64,000 bases of DNA from Pseudomonadota bacterium (lineage in GTDB: Bacteria; Pseudomonadota; Gammaproteobacteria; Burkholderiales; Rhodocyclaceae): positions 1-64,000 of the forward strand of contig JAGTRS010000038.1 of NCBI GenBank assembly GCA_018262195.1, in the 5' to 3' direction. How positions within the stretch are numbered: the first letter of the stretch is position 1; the number at the start of each line of letters is the position of its first letter. The position numbers were made by a program, and so were the translations under genes. The notes under the pieces are model-generated. The model was not told the origin of the DNA. It ran no database searches and saw only the letters and a list, made by a program, of their open reading frames with translations. Of this stretch, positions 10,262-20,191 are shown one piece after another.

Positions 10262-11551
10262 TTATTCCTCTTCGTCCGAATCAATCAGTTGTCCGATGAT
10301 GGCCTCGGCCAGATCATCAACTTTCAGTTTCAATTGTGCAGAACCTTCTGCACGCAGCGGCTTCAGTTGAGCTTCTCCGGTTGTCGCCTCGTCATCACCA
10401 ATAATCACGGCAAATGTCGCCCCGCTACCGTCAGCCTTCTTCATTTGCGACTTGAAGCTACCGCCGCCACAGTGCTGCAACACATTGATACCTTGATCGC
10501 GCAAGCCTTCGGCAACCCGGAAGGCCAGGCGGGAAGCTGCTTCCCCCTGATGCACGACATAGACATCCGGAGCTGGCGCAGCCGGCTCACCACCAGACTC
10601 CTTGATCAAAGCGATCAGCCGTTCGACGCCCATGGCAAATCCGCAGGCCGGCGTTGGTTTGCCACCGAGCTGCTCGACCAAGCCATCGTAACGGCCACCA
10701 GCGCAGACCGTACCTTGAGCACCAAGCTTATCAGTCACCCATTCGAAAACGGTTAGATTGTAGTAATCAAGACCACGCACCAGACGCGGGTTGATCGTGA
10801 ATGGCACCCCAGCATCACGCAAAACACGCTGCACACCCTCGAAATGAGCCAGCGATTCAGCGCCGAGATGGTCGATCAGCTTCGGGGCTGCAGCACACAA
10901 CTCCTGCATCGCCGGATTCTTGGTGTCCAGAATACGCAACGGATTGGCATGCAGGCGACGCTTGGCATCCTCGTCGAGCAGTTCGGCATTTTCTTCGAAG
11001 TAAGTGATCAGCGCAGCGCGATGCAGGGCGCGCTCCTCCGACTGACCCAGACTATTGAGTTGCAGTTCGATGCCATCCAGACCGAGGTCCGCCCACAGGC
11101 GTGCCCCCATCAGGATCATTTCGGCATCAATGTCCGGTCCGGCCATGCCAAAGGATTCGACGCCGACCTGATGGAACTGGCGATAGCGACCTTTCTGCGG
11201 GCGCTCGTGCCGGAACATCTGGCCGATGTAGTACAGACGCTGGGTCTGTCGTGCTGCCAGATTATGTTCGATGACAGCGCGCACGCAGCCGGCCGTGCCT
11301 TCCGGGCGCAGCGTCAGCGCCTCACCGTTCAAACCGTCGATGAAGGAATACATTTCCTTCTCGACGATGTCGGTCACTTCCCCGATGGCTCGCTTGAACA
11401 GTGGCGTCGGCTCGACGATGGGCATGCGGACCGGTCGATAGCCGTAGCCCTTCAGCCAGGCACGGATGGTGTCCTCGAACAGTTCCCAGAATTCGGCTTC
11501 GTCGGGCAGGATATCGTTCATCCCGCGCACGGCTTGCAAGGCTTGACTCAT
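10262..11551 (-). CDS. hisS: Histidine--tRNA ligase
   Basis: The enzyme charges tRNA-His. The 429-residue protein has class II motif 1 (about 8-60), motif 2 with [16 protein letters not shown], the histidine-specific segment [15 protein letters not shown], motif 3 [10 protein letters not shown] and a C-terminal anticodon-binding domain (about 330-425). It shares ancestry with hisZ at 2027-3181, but only this copy has the full synthetase motifs. ATG overlaps the ispG stop by four bases. Confidence 0.97.
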   Translation of the reverse strand: MSQALQAVRGMNDILPDEAEFWELFEDTIRAWLKGYGYRPVRMPIVEPTPLFKRAIGEVTDIVEKEMYSFIDGLNGEALTLRPEGTAGCVRAVIEHNLAARQTQRLYYIGQMFRHERPQKGRYRQFHQVGVESFGMAGPDIDAEMILMGARLWADLGLDGIELQLNSLGQSEERALHRAALITYFEENAELLDEDAKRRLHANPLRILDTKNPAMQELCAAAPKLIDHLGAESLAHFEGVQRVLRDAGVPFTINPRLVRGLDYYNLTVFEWVTDKLGAQGTVCAGGRYDGLVEQLGGKPTPACGFAMGVERLIALIKESGGEPAAPAPDVYVVHQGEAASRLAFRVAEGLRDQGINVLQHCGGGSFKSQMKKADGSGATFAVIIGDDEATTGEAQLKPLRAEGSAQLKLKVDDLAEAIIGQLIDSDEEE

Positions 11552-12777
11552 GACTTCAGTTTCTTGGTGTAAGTGCGCTCGACGTAGCGCTCGATAATTT
11601 GCTTGAATTCGTTGGCGATGTTGTCACCCTTGAGGGTGACCGTTTTTTCGCCATCTTCATAAACCGGGGCTGATGGCGCTTCACCGGTACCAGGCAAGGA
11701 AATGCCGATGTTGGCATGCTTGGACTCGCCCGGCCCATTGACGATGCAGCCCATGACGGCGAGCGTCATGTTCTCGGCACCATCATAGCGCAGCTTCCAT
11801 TCAGGCATTTTTGCTCGCACAAAATCCTGAACCTCGCCTGCCAGTTCCTGAAAGAGGGTACTGGTTGTCCTACCGCAACCGGGACAGGCTGCGACCATCG
11901 GCGTGAAGGCTCGCAAGCCCATGGTCTGCAGGATTTCCTGCGCAACAATGACCTCCTGCGAGCGGGAACCACCAGGTTCAGGCGTCAGCGATACGCGAAT
12001 CGTGTCGCCAATGCCTTCCTGCAGCAGCACCGAGAGGGCTGCGGTCGAGGCAACAATACCCTTGGAGCCCATGCCTGCCTCGGTCAGGCCAAGGTGCAAG
12101 GCGTAATCTGCCCGCTTCGACAAGTCACGATAAATTGCAATCAGATCCTGAACACTGGAAACCTTGCACGACAGGATGATCTTGTCGCCAGCCAAGCCAA
12201 CCTCTTCCGCTTTGGCGGCAGACTCCAGGGCCGAGGTCACCATGGCATAGCGCATCATCTCGGTTGCGTCGAGCGGCTCCGCCCGGCGACTGTTCTCGTC
12301 CATGACGCGAGCGAGCAATTCCTGATCGAGGCTGCCCCAATTGACGCCGATACGCACCGGCTTGTCGTACCTGCATGCCAATTCGACCATCTGGGCGAAT
12401 TGTTCGTCTTTTTTCTTGCCGAAACCCACGTTGCCTGGATTGATGCGATACTTGGCCAAGGCTTCCGCGCAAGCCGGATGCTCGGTCAACAAGCGATGAC
12501 CGTTGTAATGAAAATCACCGATCAACGGAACATTGCAATTCATCTTGTCGAGATGATCCCGAATCAGGGGAACTGCAGCGGCGGCTTCGAGCGTATTGAC
12601 CGTGATGCGCACTAGTTCAGAACCAGCTCTGGCCAACTCGGCACACTGGATAGCGGTCGCTAGATAGTCGGCGGTATCGGTATTGGTCATCGACTGAACG
12701 ATCACCGGCGCATCGCCACCGAGCTTCACATGACCGACAACACAAGCGCGGGTCGGCCGCTTGATAACTGCACTCAC
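11548..12777 (-). CDS. ispG: 4-hydroxy-3-methylbut-2-en-1-yl diphosphate synthase (flavodoxin)
   Basis: IspG reduces methylerythritol cyclodiphosphate to HMBPP in the MEP isoprenoid pathway and needs a [4Fe-4S] cluster. The 409-residue protein has the N-terminal TIM-barrel ([15 protein letters not shown]) and C-terminal cluster domain with CPGCGRT and GCIVNGPGE supplying the three conserved cysteines. The start codon is GTG at 12777, preceded by GGAG within the end of rodZ. It lies between rodZ and hisS as in many proteobacteria. Confidence 0.97.
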   Translation of the reverse strand: MSAVIKRPTRACVVGHVKLGGDAPVIVQSMTNTDTADYLATAIQCAELARAGSELVRITVNTLEAAAAVPLIRDHLDKMNCNVPLIGDFHYNGHRLLTEHPACAEALAKYRINPGNVGFGKKKDEQFAQMVELACRYDKPVRIGVNWGSLDQELLARVMDENSRRAEPLDATEMMRYAMVTSALESAAKAEEVGLAGDKIILSCKVSSVQDLIAIYRDLSKRADYALHLGLTEAGMGSKGIVASTAALSVLLQEGIGDTIRVSLTPEPGGSRSQEVIVAQEILQTMGLRAFTPMVAACPGCGRTTSTLFQELAGEVQDFVRAKMPEWKLRYDGAENMTLAVMGCIVNGPGESKHANIGISLPGTGEAPSAPVYEDGEKTVTLKGDNIANEFKQIIERYVERTYTKKLKS

Positions 12778-12780
12778 GGC

Positions 12781-13716
12781 TTACTCCAGAACCAGGCGGG
12801 CCACATCGCCCTTGGTATGCGGTGCAAGGTCAACAGCTTCTCCATGCCAGAACAGACGAACCCCCGGGGCGTAGCCGATCGTCAGAGACAAGGGACCTTG
12901 GCCGGAAACTGCTTGTTCGGCCCCCGCACTCAGGCGCTGGGAAAAGATGACCTTGTTCTCACGGTCCCGCACTTCGATCCAGGACTCCTTGTCGAACAGG
13001 AAGCGCATCTGGGGCTGATTCGCTGCGGATTGTGCTGGCATAGAGGCTGCCGCATCAGGTTTTTGCGGGGCAGCAGAAGACGTTGCAGGCGCTTCGGCCG
13101 GAGCCAAAACCTGCGGATACATGACCTGCTGCGGCGTGGTGCCCGGAGGGAAAACCGGTTCGCCAGTTGGCACTGCGGGCAAAGCCCCGGAGGCAGGCGC
13201 TGATGTCGAGGTCGGCGCATCTTTGCGAGCCAGAGAATCAAGGAGCGACTGTGTGCTATCCCGCAAGGCGGACAGGTCGGCCGGAATCAGAAAATACGCC
13301 AAACCGGCCAATGCAACCAAGCCAGCCCCAACAAGCATAACGATCCGGTCACGTCGCGAAACGCCAGAACCGGAATTAGGCATTGATGCCGGTCGAGCTT
13401 CCTGCATGGCTAGATTGTCAGCAGGCTTTTCAAGAACCTGGCCTAACTGAACCATCAGGGGTGCCGGATCAACCTGGACCAAGCGCGCGTAGTTGCGGAC
13501 AAAGCCACGAATGAAGGTTTGGCCTGGCAAACCTTGCCAATCCCCGCACTCCAGCGCCTCAACCTGCCTCGGTCCAAGCTTGAGAGTTTGCGCAATATCG
13601 GCAACCAGCAGCCCGCGCGCCTCGCGCGCCAGACGCAACTGTTCTCCGACTGGCATCTCGGAAACAACTGCGACTTCCTCGGCGCCAGCCCCCTCGCTAA
13701 TGACCTGCTCACTCAT
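12781..13716 (-). CDS. rodZ: RodZ-like cytoskeletal membrane protein (HTH + DUF4115)
   Basis: RodZ links MreB to the cell-elongation machinery. The 311-residue protein has an N-terminal Xre-type helix-turn-helix (about 22-90, with LRLAREARGLLVADIAQTL), a single transmembrane helix (about 123-143), a periplasmic Ser/Ala/Pro-rich linker (about 150-225) and a C-terminal DUF4115 beta domain (about 228-310). It overlaps the pilW stop by four bases and precedes ispG by three bases. Confidence 0.9.
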   Translation of the reverse strand: MSEQVISEGAGAEEVAVVSEMPVGEQLRLAREARGLLVADIAQTLKLGPRQVEALECGDWQGLPGQTFIRGFVRNYARLVQVDPAPLMVQLGQVLEKPADNLAMQEARPASMPNSGSGVSRRDRIVMLVGAGLVALAGLAYFLIPADLSALRDSTQSLLDSLARKDAPTSTSAPASGALPAVPTGEPVFPPGTTPQQVMYPQVLAPAEAPATSSAAPQKPDAAASMPAQSAANQPQMRFLFDKESWIEVRDRENKVIFSQRLSAGAEQAVSGQGPLSLTIGYAPGVRLFWHGEAVDLAPHTKGDVARLVLE

Positions 13717-14513
13717 TCAAAATTACCCTTTAGGAATTCCTGATACTCTGGCGAAGTTGGATATCGACTGCGCAGTTGCGATGCATAGCCGCCTTCGGCT
13801 GCCTTATTCGCCAATTTTCGCTCAAGGCGAAGACCAAGCCAAAGCGCATCGGCTGACGGCGGCTCCATCATGCGCAGCGCTTCGTTCAGATAGATACGCG
13901 CCTCTTCCAAAACACCTCGCCGGTAAAAAACCTTGGCCAACTGCAAGCGCGCCTGCACAGCCCCATCGCGAGATAACTGCAAGGCCTTCAACAAATAGTT
14001 TTGCGCCCCTTCAAGGTCACCAGCCTTCAATGCACAGGTACCGGCATTGGTGTAGGCGCGGTCAGGTGTTTCGTACAAAGGGCTCTTCAGTGCATTCAGG
14101 AAATAGGCAATTGATTGACGCTCCTTGCCTGTCTCGCAAAGGTACCACCCGTAGTTGTTATTCACCTCGGGATCATTGGGAGCAAGATCCAGCGCCCGGC
14201 GAAAATCATCCTCTGCCTTGGCATACTCCTTCAGAGACAAATGAACCAAACCACGTACGTTGAAAGCCGGAAAATAACTAGAGTCAGCATTCAGGGCTAT
14301 GCGCAACTCGTCGAGCGCAACCCCAGGATTCCCTGCCTGAAAATACATGGATCCCAGTTCGGTGTGAATCCTGGCTCGATTTCGCGGATCGGTCGCAGCT
14401 TGGGATTGATCCGTCGAAGATGGGTTGAAGTTGTACTGCGCCTGCGCAGAGACAATACACAGCACGCCCAGACAAATACCTACAATCCGGTTTTTCAGCG
14501 AAAAGACTTTCAC
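13713..14513 (-). CDS. pilW: Type IV pilus biogenesis/stability protein PilW (PilF-like TPR protein)
   Basis: PilW/PilF helps secretin assembly for type IV pili. The 266-residue protein starts at GTG 14513, which follows a perfect GGAGG seven bases upstream inside the end of rlmN; a start 27 codons upstream would lie inside rlmN and lacks such a site. A signal peptide (about 23 residues, ending SAQAQ) is followed by five or six TPR units (about 45-260). P. aeruginosa PilF is a lipoprotein, but here no clear lipobox is visible. The rlmN-pilW-rodZ order is conserved in betaproteobacteria. Confidence 0.88.
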   Translation of the reverse strand: MKVFSLKNRIVGICLGVLCIVSAQAQYNFNPSSTDQSQAATDPRNRARIHTELGSMYFQAGNPGVALDELRIALNADSSYFPAFNVRGLVHLSLKEYAKAEDDFRRALDLAPNDPEVNNNYGWYLCETGKERQSIAYFLNALKSPLYETPDRAYTNAGTCALKAGDLEGAQNYLLKALQLSRDGAVQARLQLAKVFYRRGVLEEARIYLNEALRMMEPPSADALWLGLRLERKLANKAAEGGYASQLRSRYPTSPEYQEFLKGNFE

Positions 14514-15604
14514 GGTCTTACCTCCTTCAGGGGAATAACTCGTCCAGCGGTTCGTTTGGTCTTGTCCTGGACTTGTCCAGCCAATTGGCCACAAGCCGCA
14601 TCAATGTCATCTCCACGCGTCTTGCGCGTTGTCGTGACGATGCCGGCCTGCATCAGGATATCGGCGAAACGCCGTACCCGTTCTGCCGGAGAGCGCTTGA
14701 ATGGCGACCCCGGAAAAGGGTTGAAGGGAATCAGATTGAATTTGCAATGCACCGACTTGACCAGCGCCAGCAGTTCGCGGGCATGGGCATCGGTGTCGTT
14801 GATCCCATCGAGCATGATGTACTCGAAGGTGATGAAATCGCGTGGCGCCTTTTCCAGGTAACGCTGGCAGGCAGCCATCAGTTCTTTCAGCGGGTACTTC
14901 TGGTTAATCGGTACCAGTTGATCGCGCAACCTGTCGTTCGGCGCGTGCAGCGACACCGCCAGTGCCACCGGGCATTCGTCGCCCAGGCGATCCATGACCG
15001 GCACCAGACCGGAAGTAGATACCGTGACCCGCCGACGCGACAAGCCGTAAGCGTTATCGTCGAGCATCAGCTTCAAAGCGGCGACGGAGTTTTCGAAATT
15101 AGCGAGCGGCTCGCCCATGCCCATCAGGACGACGTTCGAAATGACCCGTTCGTCGCCGTGGACAGCGCCCAGAGCGTTGTTGGCCTGCCACAACTGGCCG
15201 ATGATTTCAGCAACCGTAAGGTTGCGGTTAAAACCCTGCTTGCCGGTCGAGCAGAAGGCACAGTCAAGCGCACAGCCAGCTTGCGTTGAAATGCACAGCG
15301 TACCGCGATCATCTTCGGGAATGAACACCGTTTCGACGGCATTACCGTTACCGACATCGATCAGAAACTTGCGTGTGCCGTCATCCGACAGCTTGTCGGA
15401 TACGACAGCAGGCGGCGCCACGACCGCTTTCGCCTTGAGCTTCTCGCGAAGACTCTTGGCGATGTCGGTCATGGCATCGAAGTCCGCCACGCCGGAACGA
15501 TGGATCCAGCGCAAGACCTGCTTGGCGCGGAAGGGCTTTTCGCCCTGCTCGGCAAACCAGGCAGTCAGGCTTTCGCCATCGAAATCCAGCAGATTGACGG
15601 TCAT
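14510..15604 (-). CDS. rlmN: 23S rRNA (adenine(2503)-C(2))-methyltransferase RlmN
   Basis: RlmN is a radical-SAM enzyme that methylates A2503 of 23S rRNA and A37 of some tRNAs. The 364-residue protein has the N-terminal helical accessory domain (about 1-90), the radical-SAM cluster motif CALDCAFC with the CxxxCxxC spacing, and a C-terminal catalytic cysteine region near [19 protein letters not shown]. It lies 10 bases downstream of ndk and overlaps pilW by four bases (GTGA). Confidence 0.97.
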   Translation of the reverse strand: MTVNLLDFDGESLTAWFAEQGEKPFRAKQVLRWIHRSGVADFDAMTDIAKSLREKLKAKAVVAPPAVVSDKLSDDGTRKFLIDVGNGNAVETVFIPEDDRGTLCISTQAGCALDCAFCSTGKQGFNRNLTVAEIIGQLWQANNALGAVHGDERVISNVVLMGMGEPLANFENSVAALKLMLDDNAYGLSRRRVTVSTSGLVPVMDRLGDECPVALAVSLHAPNDRLRDQLVPINQKYPLKELMAACQRYLEKAPRDFITFEYIMLDGINDTDAHARELLALVKSVHCKFNLIPFNPFPGSPFKRSPAERVRRFADILMQAGIVTTTRKTRGDDIDAACGQLAGQVQDKTKRTAGRVIPLKEVRP

Positions 15605-15614
15605 GCAGCTTGGC

Positions 15615-16043
15615 TTATCGGCCAGAGTAAACGTTCATACCCGGGAAGAAAAAGCCGATTTCGACAGCGGCGGTTTCCGGGGCATCAGAGCCGTGCACGG
15701 CGTTGGCATCGATGGATTCAGCGAAATCGGCGCGGATGGTGCCGGCATCAGCCTTTTTCGGGTCGGTCGCGCCCATCAGTTCGCGGTTCTTGGCAATGGC
15801 GCTTTCGCCTTCCAGGACCTGAATCATTACTGGGCCAGAGATCATGAAGGAAACCAGATCCTTGAAGAAAGGACGCTCTTTGTGCACAGCGTAGAAAGCA
15901 CCAGCTTCCTGCGGCGACAGCCAAGCCATCTTGGAAGCGACGATCTTCAGGCCGTTGGATTCAAAACGGGAATAAATCTTGCCAATAACGTTCTTGGCGA
16001 CTGCGTCGGGTTTGATAATGGAAAGGGTGCGTTCGATAGCCAT
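15615..16043 (-). CDS. ndk: Nucleoside diphosphate kinase
   Basis: Ndk transfers the gamma-phosphate of ATP to other nucleoside diphosphates through a phosphohistidine. The 142-residue protein has the usual length, the N-terminal [11 protein letters not shown] strand and the active-site histidine in NAVHGSDA (about residue 117). It heads the ndk-rlmN-pilW-rodZ run. Confidence 0.98.
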   Translation of the reverse strand: MAIERTLSIIKPDAVAKNVIGKIYSRFESNGLKIVASKMAWLSPQEAGAFYAVHKERPFFKDLVSFMISGPVMIQVLEGESAIAKNRELMGATDPKKADAGTIRADFAESIDANAVHGSDAPETAAVEIGFFFPGMNVYSGR

Positions 16044-16115
16044 GTGATTGCTCCGATAAAGCTAGTCAGTTGAAAAACGGACGATTTTAGCAGAATCAGA
16101 AGGCAAACGCCCGAC

Positions 16116-16802
16116 TCACTGACCAACCGGTTTGGCAACCTCGATCGCCACCAAGGGTTCGCGCAGCAGGGCAAAATTGCGCGGCGCCACATACTGCAGC
16201 ACCTCCTTGCCATCGCCATCAACCACGACATCTAACCCTTTGTCCGGATAAAGGAGATGTACCCGCTTTTCTGAAACTGCCACCCGCTCGCCCGGCGGAC
16301 CGAAGCGCTGAATCACCGTTGCTTCATCCAGATTCACCGTAGGAATGACACTGATCGCCCTGACCGGCAAACTTTCTGCCGCCACCAGGTCTTCTGGATG
16401 CAAGGTGATGCGACGAGTCGTACTCTCCATATGCTTTGCTTTAAGCGCTCGCTCACGCATGGCAGAAACCACATCGTTTGACGCATCGATTGTCACCACC
16501 AGTTTCGCCAGCACAAAGCCGAGCGGCACCTGGGCGTAGTAGCCCTCAATCAATCCGACTTCATTGGGCTCGGCGATAATCGCTACTTCGATCTCGCTCC
16601 CCAGCTTCTGACGCACCTCGCCCAAGGTACTGGTGCCCGGTTTCAAGCCGAAGACCGAACTGCCGCCCTGGCCATCAAGCTGAATTTGCCAGGGGAGATT
16701 ACTGTTCGGATCAACTCCCTCGCGCTTGCCCATTCCCGGAAACAGGAAAGGAACGACCAGGGCAACGAGAATCAGCGCGATGATGGAGAGAGCAAATTTC
16801 AT
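16116..16802 (-). CDS. Conserved hypothetical membrane-anchored protein
   Basis: The protein has 228 residues. An N-terminal hydrophobic helix (about 3-23) is followed by a soluble region with no domain I recognise. Several stretches look beta-rich (VPLGFVLAKLVVTID, ISVIPTVNLDEATVIQRFG, KRVHLLYPDKGLDVVVDG). One segment, FGPPGERVAVSEKRVHLLYP, resembles the pattern in SmpA/OmlA-like small lipoproteins where a ratio or slope-like hairpin precedes LYxDxGLxV, but this is only a resemblance. It has a CAGGAAA ribosome-binding site. It stands alone between ndk and the TRAP operon terminator. Periplasmic location is inferred. Confidence 0.75.
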   Translation of the reverse strand: MKFALSIIALILVALVVPFLFPGMGKREGVDPNSNLPWQIQLDGQGGSSVFGLKPGTSTLGEVRQKLGSEIEVAIIAEPNEVGLIEGYYAQVPLGFVLAKLVVTIDASNDVVSAMRERALKAKHMESTTRRITLHPEDLVAAESLPVRAISVIPTVNLDEATVIQRFGPPGERVAVSEKRVHLLYPDKGLDVVVDGDGKEVLQYVAPRNFALLREPLVAIEVAKPVGQ

Positions 16803-16863
16803 GATTTCCTGATGAAGTCTTCCGGGGAGCCGAATTGTGCCACACCCGGTCCGCCAAAAAACA

Positions 16864-16885
16864 AACCCCGGCCGCGGCCGGGGTT
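16864..16885 (-). terminator. Terminator of the dctPQM operon
   Basis: A perfect 22-bp palindrome (AACCCCGGCCG / CGGCCGGGGTT) lies just past the dctM stop, followed on the minus strand by a T-rich run (complement of 16856-16863). It fits an intrinsic terminator. Confidence 0.85.
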
Positions 16886-16907
16886 CATCACAAAAAAGCC
16901 TTGCCTG

Positions 16908-18191
16908 CTAGATCATGCCAAGCTGGCGAGGGAACCACAACGACAGGTCCGGCCAGTAAGTCACAACCCCAAGGAAACACAACATCGAGAGCAGCCACGG
17001 CCAGACTGCGACAGTCAGTTCGGTGATACCCATCTTGGTGATACCCGAGGCGACATACAGGTTGAGGCCGACCGGTGGGTGACACATGCCTACTTCCATA
17101 TTGACCACCATGATGATGCCGAAATGCACCGGATGGATACCCAGAGCCACTGCCACCGGAAACAGGATGGGGGCAAAGATCAATACGATCGACGACGGCT
17201 CCATGAAGTTGCCTGCCAGGAGCAAAAGCACGTTGCACATCAACAGGAAGGTGATAACCCCCAATCCGTTGCCCATCATCCAGTCAGCCAGGGACTGCGG
17301 AATGTTTTCGTTGGTCATGATGAACGAGAACAGCACGGCATTGGTGATGATGTAGAGCAGCATCGCCGACATGTTGGCCGAGTTGAGCAACACCCTTGGC
17401 ACATCCTTGAGGCTCAGGTCCTTGTAAATGAACACGGCGCATATAAAGGCATAGACCGCAGACATCGCCGCCGCTTCTGTCGGCGTGAAGATACCGGTGT
17501 AGATACCGCCCATCACGACGACGATCAGCAACAAGCCCCAGACAGAAGCTCTGAACGACGTCCAGCGTTCACCCCAGGTCGCCTTGGGCTGGCGCGGGTA
17601 GTTGAACTTCTTGGCGCGATACCAGGTGACACCGCCCAGCACGCCGGCCAGGGCCAGGCCCGGGACGACGCCGGCCATGAACAGGGCGCCGACCGAGGTA
17701 TTGGTCGCCACTGAGTACATGACCATGACGATGGACGGTGGAATCAGGATACCGAGCGCGCCCGAGGTAGCAATGACGCCCGCCCCGAACTTGTTCGGAA
17801 AGCCGGCTTTGACCATCGCCGGCAACAGGATGGAGCCGATCGCCACCACGGTCGCCGGGCTGGAACCAGATACCGCCGCGAACAGGGCGCAGGCCAGCAC
17901 GCCAGCCAGACCGAGACCGCCGTACCAGTGCCCGACCATCGACGCGGCGAAATTGATCATCCGTTTCGCCACCCCGCCATGGGTCAGGAAATTACCGGCC
18001 AGGATGAAGAACGGGATCGCCATGATCTCGAACTTCTCGATACCGGTGAACAGCTTCAGAGCGACCGATTCCAGCGGCACCTGGGTTAGCGTGAACAGGA
18101 AGGTCAGCACGGTCAGGCCAAGCGAAATCGAGATCGGCATGCCGGTCAGCATGAGGACGGCCAGCAGCGAGAAAATCACCAGGGCGTTCAT
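16908..18191 (-). CDS. dctM: TRAP C4-dicarboxylate transporter large permease DctM
   Basis: DctM is the large membrane subunit of a tripartite ATP-independent transporter and forms the sodium-coupled transport path. The 427-residue protein has the usual DctM length and about 11-12 hydrophobic segments, with family segments such as GSSPATVVAIGSILLPAM and MVVNMEVGMCHPPVGLNLYV. It overlaps dctQ by four bases and ends before a strong terminator. The substrate is probably succinate, malate or fumarate, given the nearby dctA and dctSR. Confidence 0.93.
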   Translation of the reverse strand: MNALVIFSLLAVLMLTGMPISISLGLTVLTFLFTLTQVPLESVALKLFTGIEKFEIMAIPFFILAGNFLTHGGVAKRMINFAASMVGHWYGGLGLAGVLACALFAAVSGSSPATVVAIGSILLPAMVKAGFPNKFGAGVIATSGALGILIPPSIVMVMYSVATNTSVGALFMAGVVPGLALAGVLGGVTWYRAKKFNYPRQPKATWGERWTSFRASVWGLLLIVVVMGGIYTGIFTPTEAAAMSAVYAFICAVFIYKDLSLKDVPRVLLNSANMSAMLLYIITNAVLFSFIMTNENIPQSLADWMMGNGLGVITFLLMCNVLLLLAGNFMEPSSIVLIFAPILFPVAVALGIHPVHFGIIMVVNMEVGMCHPPVGLNLYVASGITKMGITELTVAVWPWLLSMLCFLGVVTYWPDLSLWFPRQLGMI

Positions 18192-18967
18192 TGTTGTTCT
18201 CCCTTGCCTTCAGGGTTACGGCGCTCGCCCTGGCGGCGTTCGCTCGCGATATCGGCGGTAGATTCCTCTCGCCGCTCGTCTCCGGCCCGCCGTTCGCCGA
18301 CCATCGGATGTTTGAGGTCGTGCATGTGCAGGTTGTCGTCCATTGAATACACATCGACATCGACGGGCGGTGTTTCGTCCTCCAGACCATCGACATGGCC
18401 GTGATCGTGATGCGGCAATTCGCCGGTTTTCAGAAAGCCCCAGGTCACCTGCAGGAAGCGGAAACACATCAGCGAAGAACCCAGCGGGATGGCGCTATAG
18501 ACGATCCAGGTCGGCCACTCCAGATCCGGCGTCGTCGGCCCTTCGTAGTTGTCGCCGGTATCAATACCGAGGAACTGGAAAATGGCGTAATGGGCGCCGT
18601 TCTCCCAGACGAAATGGGCTCCAAGCGTAGCGACTATGCCGGTGAACAAAGCTCCGGCCAGCAAGCCGAAGACAATGAACTTGCCGCGCATGCCATCACC
18701 CAGACGATTGATAAGCACATCGACGCCAACGTGGATACCGGTACGCACCCCGTAGGCTGCACCGAATTTGGCCATCCAGACGAACATGATGATGCAGAGC
18801 TCTTGAGCCCAGCCGAAATTGAGCGTCAGCAGCCAATCCTGCATGACCGGAATCTCCATCCCGGCCAAATATCGGTGCATGACGGAGACGAAGATAATCA
18901 GCGTGGCCGCTCCCATCAGGAAGGTGACCAGCAACTCTTCGATGTGATTCAACACTTTGTTGATCAT
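18188..18967 (-). CDS. dctQ: TRAP transporter small permease DctQ with charged His-rich tail
   Basis: DctQ is the four-helix small subunit that binds DctM. The 259-residue protein has four hydrophobic segments in its first about 180 residues. It then has a long hydrophilic C-terminal tail (about 183-259) that is rich in His, Asp, Glu and Arg (for example PHHDHGHVDGLEDETPP and ERRAGDERREE). Typical DctQ proteins are 160-230 residues, so the tail is unusual; it would lie in the cytoplasm if the usual topology holds. It overlaps dctM by four bases and follows dctP after 60 bases. Confidence 0.9.
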   Translation of the reverse strand: MINKVLNHIEELLVTFLMGAATLIIFVSVMHRYLAGMEIPVMQDWLLTLNFGWAQELCIIMFVWMAKFGAAYGVRTGIHVGVDVLINRLGDGMRGKFIVFGLLAGALFTGIVATLGAHFVWENGAHYAIFQFLGIDTGDNYEGPTTPDLEWPTWIVYSAIPLGSSLMCFRFLQVTWGFLKTGELPHHDHGHVDGLEDETPPVDVDVYSMDDNLHMHDLKHPMVGERRAGDERREESTADIASERRQGERRNPEGKGEQQ

Positions 18968-19027
18968 GACGAGTTCCCCCGGTGTGATTCGGGGGCCGCA
19001 GCCCCCGAATTCTTGTTGCTGCTGCGC

Positions 19028-20032
19028 TTACAGGCTATCCGGCTTGAAACCGGTGTCCTTGTAGACTGCCTGGATTACTTCCTTGCCGACACGGCCTTCC
19101 ATCTTCTGATGCACCGGCACCAGAGCCTTCTTGAAGGCCAGGCGCTCTTCCTTGGTCGGCGTATAGACCGTCGTCTTGCCGCTCTTCTTTACAGCTTCCA
19201 GCGCGCTGTCGTTTTCAACCTTGGCGATCTGGTTGGCATAACGCGTCGCCTGCTCCATCGCATCTTCCAGCTGGGCGCGAACATCAGCCGGCAAACCATC
19301 CCAGAACTTCTTGTTGACGATCACCGCATAGCCCAGATAACCGTGCTCAGTCAGCGTCAGATGCTTCTGCACTTCGTGCATTTTCTGGGTATAGAGATTG
19401 GAAATCGGGTTTTCCGTTCCATCAACCACGCCGGTCTGCAGCGCCTGGTAGACCTCTGAGAAGGCCATTACCTGCGGCATGCCACCCAGCGCGCGGATTT
19501 GCTCTTCCAGCACCTTCGAGGACTGGATGCGCAGCTTCTTGCCCTTGAGGTCGGCCGGCGCCTTGATCGGACTATTCAGCGAGAAGGACTTGAAACCATT
19601 GTCCCAGTAACCCAAACCACGAATGCCCTTGGGTTCGAGCTTGGCAAGGAGCTGCTTGCCAACTGCGCCATTGGTCACCTTGCGCAGAGCATCGTAGTCG
19701 CTGAAGATGAAGGGCAGATCAAAGACCTCGAACTCCTTGACACCGAGCGGACCGAACTTGGCCAGGGAGGGAGCCAGCATCTGGACGGCACCCAACTGCA
19801 GGGCCTCCATTTCTTCCTTATCCTTGTACAGCGTTGAGTTGGCATAGACCTCGACCTTGACCTTACCCTTGGTCAGCTCGCCAGCTTTCTTGGCGAACAT
19901 TTCAGCTGCCTTGCCCTTGGGTGTATCGGCCGACACGACATGGCTGAACTTGATGACGATAGGTTGCTGAGCATAGGCTGCCAGCGACAAGGCACCAGCG
20001 AACAGGCCAATCAGTAGTTTCGAAACGTTCAT
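19028..20032 (-). CDS. dctP: TRAP transporter solute-binding protein DctP
   Basis: DctP is the periplasmic C4-dicarboxylate-binding component. The 334-residue protein has a signal peptide (about 21 residues, ending AAYA before QQPIVIKFSH) and family signatures including KVEVYANSTLYKDKEEMEALQLGAVQML and the substrate-gating region KKLRIQSSKVLEEQIRALGG with its binding arginine (about residue 150). A GGAGGAG ribosome-binding site lies seven bases before ATG. A DctR-like palindrome lies about 80-100 bases upstream. Confidence 0.95.
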   Translation of the reverse strand: MNVSKLLIGLFAGALSLAAYAQQPIVIKFSHVVSADTPKGKAAEMFAKKAGELTKGKVKVEVYANSTLYKDKEEMEALQLGAVQMLAPSLAKFGPLGVKEFEVFDLPFIFSDYDALRKVTNGAVGKQLLAKLEPKGIRGLGYWDNGFKSFSLNSPIKAPADLKGKKLRIQSSKVLEEQIRALGGMPQVMAFSEVYQALQTGVVDGTENPISNLYTQKMHEVQKHLTLTEHGYLGYAVIVNKKFWDGLPADVRAQLEDAMEQATRYANQIAKVENDSALEAVKKSGKTTVYTPTKEERLAFKKALVPVHQKMEGRVGKEVIQAVYKDTGFKPDSL

Positions 20033-20111
20033 TACTCTCTCCTCCAGAAATGGGGCCGCAACACTGCGAATTGCGACTGAGTGAAAGTATTACGGAATGA
20101 TGAACCGACGC

Positions 20112-20132
20112 GTATTGTGGATTTCCACATAC
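20112..20132 (-). promoter_or_regulatory. Predicted DctR operator upstream of dctP
   Basis: TTGTGG-ATTT-CCACAT lies inside the near-palindrome 20112-20132 (TGTGG at 116-120, CCACA at 125-129). It matches the palindrome between dctA and dctS. A possible -10 element (TAATAC, complement of 20087-20092) lies about 34 bp downstream on the minus strand, so the box would overlap the -35 region as for FixJ-type activators. The assignment to DctR is inferred from the shared motif and gene context. Confidence 0.6.
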
Positions 20133-20145
20133 GATAGACAATAAA

Positions 20146-20170
20146 AAACCGCCGGACTAGCCGGCGGTTT
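20146..20170 (-). terminator. Terminator downstream of dctA
   Basis: AAACCGCCGG and CCGGCGGTTT form a 10-bp stem around ACTAG, followed on the minus strand by a run of T residues. It lies 22 bases past the dctA stop codon. Confidence 0.85.
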
Positions 20171-20191
20171 GATTTGTTCGAAGATCTTCGA

